Assembly: GCA_945874855.1 (NCBI GenBank)
Contig: CAMCIP010000056.1
Location: 1 to 11,891, forward strand
DNA from: Brevundimonas vancanneytii
GTDB lineage: Bacteria > Pseudomonadota > Alphaproteobacteria > Caulobacterales > Caulobacteraceae
DNA length: 11,891 nt
Reading direction: 5' to 3'
The position numbers were made by a program, and so were the translations under genes. Of this stretch, positions 9,315-11,891 are shown piece after piece. Each line of letters opens with the position of its first letter. The first letter of the stretch is position 1. The notes beneath the pieces were generated by a model. The model saw only the letters and a list, made by a program, of their open reading frames with translations, made no database searches and was not told the origin of the DNA.

Positions 9315-9338
9315 CCCCAAAAGCGTGCGCTTTCGGGG
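9315..9338 (-). promoter_or_regulatory. Strong hairpin in the dnaA 5' leader
   Basis: In the minus-strand RNA, CCCC-G-AAAGCG pairs with CGCUUU-U-GGGG: 11 bp including one G-U wobble around a CA turn, or 10 bp around a GCAC loop. It lies 72-95 nt before the dnaA start, inside the predicted leader, and is followed by GGGAGAUCGCG rather than a U-run, so it is not a terminator. The Caulobacter crescentus dnaA leader is known to take part in translational control; a similar role here is inference. Confidence 0.55.
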
Positions 9339-9375
9339 CCTTTCGATCGTCCGGACAGACATCTCCCGCCGACGC

Positions 9376-9388
9376 GGAACAGGGTTCC
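9376..9388 (-). other. Small hairpin in the dnaA leader
   Basis: GGAAC (9376-9380) and GTTCC (9384-9388) pair perfectly around a 3-nt loop, about 40 nt downstream of the candidate dnaA transcription start. Significance uncertain. Confidence 0.3.
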
Positions 9389-9432
9389 ACGCCGTCTTCA
9401 TCCGTGTTGGGATGGAGTTGCGTCAGGAGGGA

Positions 9433-9460
9433 AAACTACTCCCGACGCGGGACCCGTCAA
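9433..9460 (-). promoter_or_regulatory. Candidate dnaA promoter (proximal)
   Basis: The minus strand has TTGACGG (9460-9454), a perfect match to the Caulobacter -35 TTGACGS. After a 16-nt spacer (counted from TTGACG) comes TAGTTT (9438-9433) as a partial -10. The start would be near 9426, giving a leader of about 180 nt. A GANTC site (GATTC, 9465-9469) lies 4 bp upstream of the -35. Confidence 0.5.
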
Positions 9461-9485
9461 CGCTGATTCGCAAGCCGGGAAGCAG

Positions 9486-9513
9486 ATAATCCGGTTGACT
9501 CCGCTAACCTCAA
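9486..9513 (-). promoter_or_regulatory. Second candidate dnaA promoter (distal) with GANTC in the spacer
   Basis: TTGAGG (9513-9508) and GATTAT (9491-9486) on the minus strand form a possible sigma-70-type promoter with a 16-nt spacer. The CcrM-type site GACTC (9497-9501) falls inside the spacer. It lies in the most AT-rich part of the region. Weaker than the proximal promoter. Confidence 0.35.
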
Positions 9514-9592
9514 ATCCGGCTTGAAAATTTACCTTTCGATGTTCCGTCATGCGACGGTTCGGCACAGCGTTGCCTTAGCGGCAGACATGACG

Positions 9593-9623
9593 AAGGCGAG
9601 ACAGCGTTAGCCGTCTCGCCTTT
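9593..9623. terminator. Strong hairpin terminator between rpsT and dnaA
   Basis: AAGGCGAGAC (9593-9602) and GTCTCGCCTT (9613-9622) form a perfect 10-bp stem with a 10-nt loop, 57 nt beyond the rpsT stop. It is the natural end of rpsT transcripts and insulates dnaA. The T-tract is short in both directions and slightly better on the plus strand (TTTGT), although no plus-strand gene lies upstream. Confidence 0.75.
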
Positions 9624-9679
9624 GTAAAAGCTCAGTTTTCCTGTGACGGCCCGGTGAAGGCCCGTCAGAAGGCGGTCGT

Positions 9680-9949
9680 TCAGGCCGCCGACATTTTCTT
9701 CAGCTGGGCGGCCAGCCGGCCCACCTTGCGCGAGCCCGTGTTCTTGTGGACCACGCCCTTGGAGACGGCGCGCATCAGCTCGGACTGGGCCTCGATGAAG
9801 GCGGCCCTGGCGGCCCCCGCGTCGCCGCCGACGACGGCTTCCTGGAAGCGGCGCAGGAAGGTGCGGACACGCGTGCGCCGCGCCTTGTTCACTTCGGTCC
9901 GGGCAGCGATCTTGCGGATCGCCTTTTTGGCGCCGGGGTTGTTGGCCAT
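9680..9949 (-). CDS. rpsT: 30S ribosomal protein S20
   Basis: S20 is a primary 16S rRNA-binding protein of the small subunit. The 89-residue product (87 in E. coli) starts MAN and is Lys/Arg/Ala-rich, with the family pattern AKKAIRK, a basic first helix (14-35) containing RRTRVRTFLRRF, and the conserved KGVVHKNTGSRKVGRL near the C-terminus. ATG 9949 is preceded by GAAGG at a 9-nt gap. It has a good promoter of its own, and its leader contains a GC-rich hairpin plus TTTT close to the ribosome-binding site. In E. coli, S20 represses its own translation; whether this hairpin serves that purpose is unknown. The order hydratase - rpsT - dnaA is, as I recall, also seen in Caulobacter. Confidence 0.97.
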   Translation of the reverse strand: MANNPGAKKAIRKIAARTEVNKARRTRVRTFLRRFQEAVVGGDAGAARAAFIEAQSELMRAVSKGVVHKNTGSRKVGRLAAQLKKMSAA

Positions 9950-9965
9950 GCGTCGAAACCTTCAA

Positions 9966-9998
9966 CGAAAAGCGCCGCGGAACAAGGGCCCGCGGCGC
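9966..9998 (-). terminator. Terminator-like hairpin within the rpsT leader
   Basis: On the minus strand, GCGCCGCGG (9998-9990) pairs perfectly with CCGCGGCGC (9980-9972) around a 9-nt loop and is followed at once by TTTTCG (9971-9966). This has the shape of an intrinsic terminator. It could end the upstream hydratase transcript. However, the only clear rpsT promoter lies upstream of it, so rpsT transcripts must pass it, which makes an attenuator or leader regulator possible. Confidence 0.7.
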
Positions 9999-10018
9999 GG
10001 AAATCTCAAGAGGCGCGG

Positions 10019-10047
10019 CGTATAGCGGAAAGGCGGCAGGGGGTCAA
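10019..10047 (-). promoter_or_regulatory. Candidate rpsT promoter
   Basis: TTGACC (10047-10042) and TATACG (10024-10019) on the minus strand are spaced by 17 nt. Read by the Caulobacter consensus this is TTGACCC - 14 nt - GCTATACG, six of eight bases in the -10. It is the best promoter match in the window and begins 8 nt past the hydratase stop. The predicted start is near 10012, giving a leader of about 60 nt. Confidence 0.6.
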
Positions 10048-10054
10048 CGCGGAC

Positions 10055-10852
10055 TCACCGACCCCGGAACTCCGGCTTCCGCTTCTCGACGAAGGCGGCC
10101 ATGCCCTCCTTCTGGTCCTCGAAGGCGAACAGGCTGTGGAACAGGCGGCGTTCGAACTGTACGCCCTGGGTCAGGGTCGTCTCCAGCGCAGCGTTGACCA
10201 TCTCCTTGTTGGCCATGACCGCCAGCGGGCTCTGGGCAGCGATGCGGGCGGCGATCTTGCGGACCTCGTCCAGCAGGGTGTCGTGCGGGACCACCCGGGC
10301 GGCCAGGCCGGCGCGTTCGGCCTCGGCGGCGTCCATCATCCGGGCGGTCAGAACCATGTCCATGGCCTTGGACTTGCCGACCAGACGGGTCAGGCGCTGG
10401 GAGCCGCCGATGCCGGGGGCGACGCCGAGGTTGATCTCGGGCTGGCCGAATTTCGCCTTCTCCGAGGCCACAATGAAGTCGCACAGCATCGCCAGCTCGC
10501 AGCCGCCGCCGAGGGCAAATCCATTGACCGCGGCGATGATCGGCTTGCGGAACCGGGTGATGCGGTCGTGGCCGAGGGCGAAGAAATTGCCCGCATACAT
10601 CTGGGCATAGGTCTGGTCCGCCATCTCCTTGATGTCGGCCCCGGCGGCGAAGGCCTTGTCGCCCGCGCCGGTCAGGATCAGGCAGCGGACGGCATCTTCA
10701 TGCTCGACCGCGTCGAGGAAGGCCGCCAGATCGCGGAAAAGGGCGGAGTTCAGGGCGTTCAGCGCCTCGGGCCGGTTCAGGGTGACCACTGCATAGCCGT
10801 CGGCGTGACGCTCGATCAGGAGGGTGTCGTAGGTTTCGGGGGTGTCGGACAT
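10055..10852 (-). CDS. Enoyl-CoA hydratase (crotonase family)
   Basis: A 265-residue crotonase-fold enzyme, expected to hydrate trans-2-enoyl-CoA to 3-hydroxyacyl-CoA in fatty-acid beta-oxidation in the cytoplasm. Both glutamates of true hydratases are present: Glu119 in GGGCELAMLCD and Glu139 in GQPEINLGVAPG. The oxyanion-hole segments AFAAGADIKEM (67-77) and NGFALGGG (110-117) are intact, so it is likely an active hydratase rather than an isomerase-only relative. ATG 10852 has AGGAG 7 nt upstream. It follows the XRE gene by 36 nt on the same strand and could be co-transcribed with it; no separate promoter is obvious. I do not assign a symbol because chain-length preference cannot be read from sequence. 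Confidence 0.93.
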   Translation of the reverse strand: MSDTPETYDTLLIERHADGYAVVTLNRPEALNALNSALFRDLAAFLDAVEHEDAVRCLILTGAGDKAFAAGADIKEMADQTYAQMYAGNFFALGHDRITRFRKPIIAAVNGFALGGGCELAMLCDFIVASEKAKFGQPEINLGVAPGIGGSQRLTRLVGKSKAMDMVLTARMMDAAEAERAGLAARVVPHDTLLDEVRKIAARIAAQSPLAVMANKEMVNAALETTLTQGVQFERRLFHSLFAFEDQKEGMAAFVEKRKPEFRGR

Positions 10853-10888
10853 CGGAAAGCTCCTGCGCGTCGACGAGCCCTTACCGCG

Positions 10889-11101
10889 TCACCCCTCCCA
10901 CTGGAACACCTCGGTGATCGGGACTCCGAACACCACCGCAATCCGGAAGGCCGCTTCGAGTGAGGGGGAGTATTTGCCCTGCTCGATGGCGACGATGGTC
11001 TGGCGCGTCATGCCGATGCGCTCCGCCAGCTGCGCCTGCGTCATCTCGCCGGCGTGGAAGCGCAACTCGCGGATTCGGTTGCGGATGGGCGGCGGCGGCA
11101 T
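10889..11101 (-). CDS. Small XRE-family helix-turn-helix regulator
   Basis: A 70-residue protein that is essentially a single HTH_3/Cro-CI domain (about 6-62), with helix-turn-helix MTQAQLAERIGMTRQTIVAIEQGKYSPSLEAAFRIA at 20-55. The recognition helix lies around TRQTIVAIEQGK. It belongs to the very short XRE class that is often encoded next to a small multi-spanning membrane protein. Its ATG overlaps the stop of the upstream membrane-protein gene by one base (TGATG), so translation is probably coupled. It has no sensor domain; any signal must come from a partner or from its concentration. The likely target is its own promoter region at 11600-11652, inferred only from context. Confidence 0.92.
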   Translation of the reverse strand: MPPPPIRNRIRELRFHAGEMTQAQLAERIGMTRQTIVAIEQGKYSPSLEAAFRIAVVFGVPITEVFQWEG

Positions 11102-11574
11102 CAGCCCGGCCGCCGCAGCAGGACGATGTTGACCCCCAGCCGCAACAGCTCGGCCTGGACCAGCGCCCCGAGGGTGAGATTGGCCAGCACCACCATGCCC
11201 TCGGCGGAGATCGGCACGAGGTCGACATGGCCGGTCACGCCTGCGACATAGCCCACGGCCGCCACGCCCAGAACCAGGCCTCCCAGCAGGGCGTGCCCTG
11301 CGAAGGTGGCGCGCAGGGCGGCCAGATCCTCGCGTTCGTCGCGCACCCTGAGCTCGGCTCGCGGGGTCACGCGACGGGCGATCAGCGACAGCACCACCCG
11401 GATCGCCACCCCTGCGGCCACGGCGAGAGCAAAGTGACCGCCCATGGTGGCCGCGAACTCGGGGTCCTGAAGCCCTCCGGCGTCGATCCATCCGATCAGC
11501 CGGGTGAAGTAGACGCCCCAGACAGCAAGGCTGGCGGCCAGTTCGATCCAGAGTCTCTTTTCCGCGAACGACAT
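11101..11574 (-). CDS. Four-helix membrane protein paired with the XRE regulator (DUF2178-like)
   Basis: A 157-residue integral membrane protein with four hydrophobic spans at about 8-30, 41-66, 89-113 and 124-153. The cytoplasmic-looking loop between spans 2 and 3 is charged and carries RVRDEREDL at 76-84, a DERE/DERD-type motif common in small membrane proteins of the DUF2178 type that accompany short XRE regulators. That family link is from memory and tentative. ATG 11574 is preceded by an excellent AGGAGG 6 nt upstream; the frame runs on to 11661, but through probable operator sequence. Function unknown; the pair may form a membrane-sensing switch, but no experiment-based role is known to me. 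The partial gene at the window edge is a paralogue of its C-terminus. Confidence 0.85.
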   Translation of the reverse strand: MSFAEKRLWIELAASLAVWGVYFTRLIGWIDAGGLQDPEFAATMGGHFALAVAAGVAIRVVLSLIARRVTPRAELRVRDEREDLAALRATFAGHALLGGLVLGVAAVGYVAGVTGHVDLVPISAEGMVVLANLTLGALVQAELLRLGVNIVLLRRPG

Positions 11575-11599
11575 GGGTTCCTCCTCGGTGTGGAGCCTC

Positions 11600-11652
11600 A
11601 TGTCGCATAAACCGGACGATATGTCAAACATACCATACATTGTGTCGAACAT
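11600..11652 (-). promoter_or_regulatory. Three TGTC repeats at 21-bp spacing with a TTGACA element
   Basis: TGTCGCATAA (11601-11610), TGTCAAACAT (11622-11631) and TGTCGAACAT (11643-11652) begin exactly 21 bp apart, two helical turns, so a bound protein would sit on one face of the DNA. The middle copy contains, on the minus strand, TTGACA (11627-11622), a perfect -35; the -10 is unclear. An extra inverted half ATGTCA/TGACAT (11621-11626 and 11656-11661) frames the upper two copies. This looks like the operator-promoter of the membrane protein/XRE pair. Confidence 0.5.
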
Positions 11653-11665
11653 TACTGACATCTGC

Positions 11666-11677
11666 GCCTGCGCAGGC
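11666..11677. repeat. 12-bp perfect palindrome
   Basis: GCCTGCGCAGGC is self-complementary and lies just upstream of the TGTC repeats, between the two paralogous membrane-protein genes. A further GC-rich inverted repeat (11695-11699 / 11703-11707) directly follows the stop of the partial gene and may weakly end it, though no T-run follows. Confidence 0.4.
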
Positions 11678-11707
11678 CCGGGTGAGGTGGGCGCGGCGGG
11701 CCCCGCC

Positions 11708-11891
11708 TCAGCGCCGCGGCAGCAGCATCAGGGTGAAGGCAGCGCGGATCAGTTCGGCCAGCACGACCATGCCCAGCAGCAGGTTGGCCGCCACCGCCTG
11801 GGCCCGTGCCGTGGACAGGTCCAGACTCCAGCCGAAGCGCGAGGACAGGGCCAGGGCGGCGGCCGCGGCCAGCAGCATGACGATCAGCGCC
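11708..11891 (-). CDS. Partial membrane protein, paralogue of the neighbouring one
   Basis: The 3' end of a gene that starts beyond the window; 60 residues are visible, ending at a TGA (11710-11708). It shows two hydrophobic segments (about 1-16 and 32-57 of the visible part). The end, with ANLLLGMVVLAELIRAAFTLMLLPRR, aligns by eye with ANLTLGALVQAELLRLGVNIVLLRRP at the C-terminus of the intact membrane protein 130 nt downstream. The shared features are an AN.xLG core, an AEL(L/I)R motif and a basic tail. It is probably a second member of the same small membrane family; its own regulator, if any, cannot be seen. Confidence 0.75.
   Translation of the reverse strand, partial: ALIVMLLAAAAALALSSRFGWSLDLSTARAQAVAANLLLGMVVLAELIRAAFTLMLLPRR

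Larger units (their letters stand above)
9244..9592 (-). other. dnaA control region and leader (no gene)
   Basis: This stretch between dnaA and the rpsT terminator holds no credible gene. From upstream to downstream on the minus strand it contains an AT-richer segment (9481-9540), two candidate promoters with one GANTC site each, and a predicted leader of about 180 nt with two hairpins. A 9-mer CCTTTCGAT is repeated at 9339-9347 and 9532-9540. I see no cluster of DnaA boxes, so no origin is claimed. Confidence 0.6.

Noticed and set aside
9244..9390. A 49-residue N-terminal extension of DnaA starting at 9390
   Set aside because: The added residues do not resemble DnaA domain I, and the segment contains the strong leader hairpin; the ATG at 9243 gives a normal start.
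7900..9489. A 529-codon open frame on the plus strand opposite dnaA
   Set aside because: Long antisense frames are expected in high-GC DNA because the codon bias of the real gene removes stops; the translation is low-complexity and shows no family motifs.
9481..9560. AT-richer stretch upstream of dnaA as a replication origin
   Set aside because: No cluster of DnaA boxes was found there; two candidate promoters explain the composition adequately.
9746..10963. A 405-codon plus-strand frame opposite rpsT and the enoyl-CoA hydratase
   Set aside because: It spans two confident minus-strand genes and the promoter between them; composition is typical of an antisense artefact.

Overview
The window is high-GC DNA (about 65-70 % in sampled lines) with alphaproteobacterial genes. 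The block enoyl-CoA hydratase - rpsT - dnaA followed by dnaN and recF, the Caulobacter-style promoter motifs (TTGACGS / GCTANAWC) and the protein sequences suggest Caulobacterales, probably Brevundimonas or a close relative. This assignment is inferred from recall of gene order and sequence style; no database was searched.

Layout. Plus strand, 1-3739: the C-terminal end of recQ (HRDC domain), a small cysteine-rich predicted lipoprotein, then gyrB. Minus strand, 3769-4257: a small exported protein resembling surface-adhesin E, convergent with gyrB. Plus strand, 4361-5254: an exported alpha/beta hydrolase, divergent from the adhesin-like gene. Minus strand, 11891 down to 5279: a truncated membrane protein, an intact paralogous membrane protein, a coupled XRE-type regulator, an enoyl-CoA hydratase, rpsT, dnaA, dnaN and recF.

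How the genes work together. DnaA (initiator), DnaN (sliding clamp), RecF (clamp/gap repair), GyrB (supercoiling) and RecQ (helicase) form a replication and repair neighbourhood. Two exported-protein genes separate recF from gyrB, and gyrB points the opposite way to dnaA-dnaN-recF. The membrane protein and XRE regulator form a translationally coupled pair, with a second copy of the membrane protein next door.

The control regions hold most of the unusual signal. The rpsT leader contains a terminator-like hairpin between a good promoter and the start codon. The dnaA leader is predicted to be about 180 nt long, with a strong hairpin and two GANTC (CcrM) sites at its promoters. The dnaA-dnaN gap has a near-consensus DnaA box and a tandem 14-bp repeat. 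Three TGTC-type repeats spaced exactly 21 bp apart precede the membrane protein/XRE pair. I see no CRISPR array, insertion sequence, prophage, tRNA or rRNA. I do not see a complete unknown defence or biosynthetic system; the novelty is mainly regulatory.
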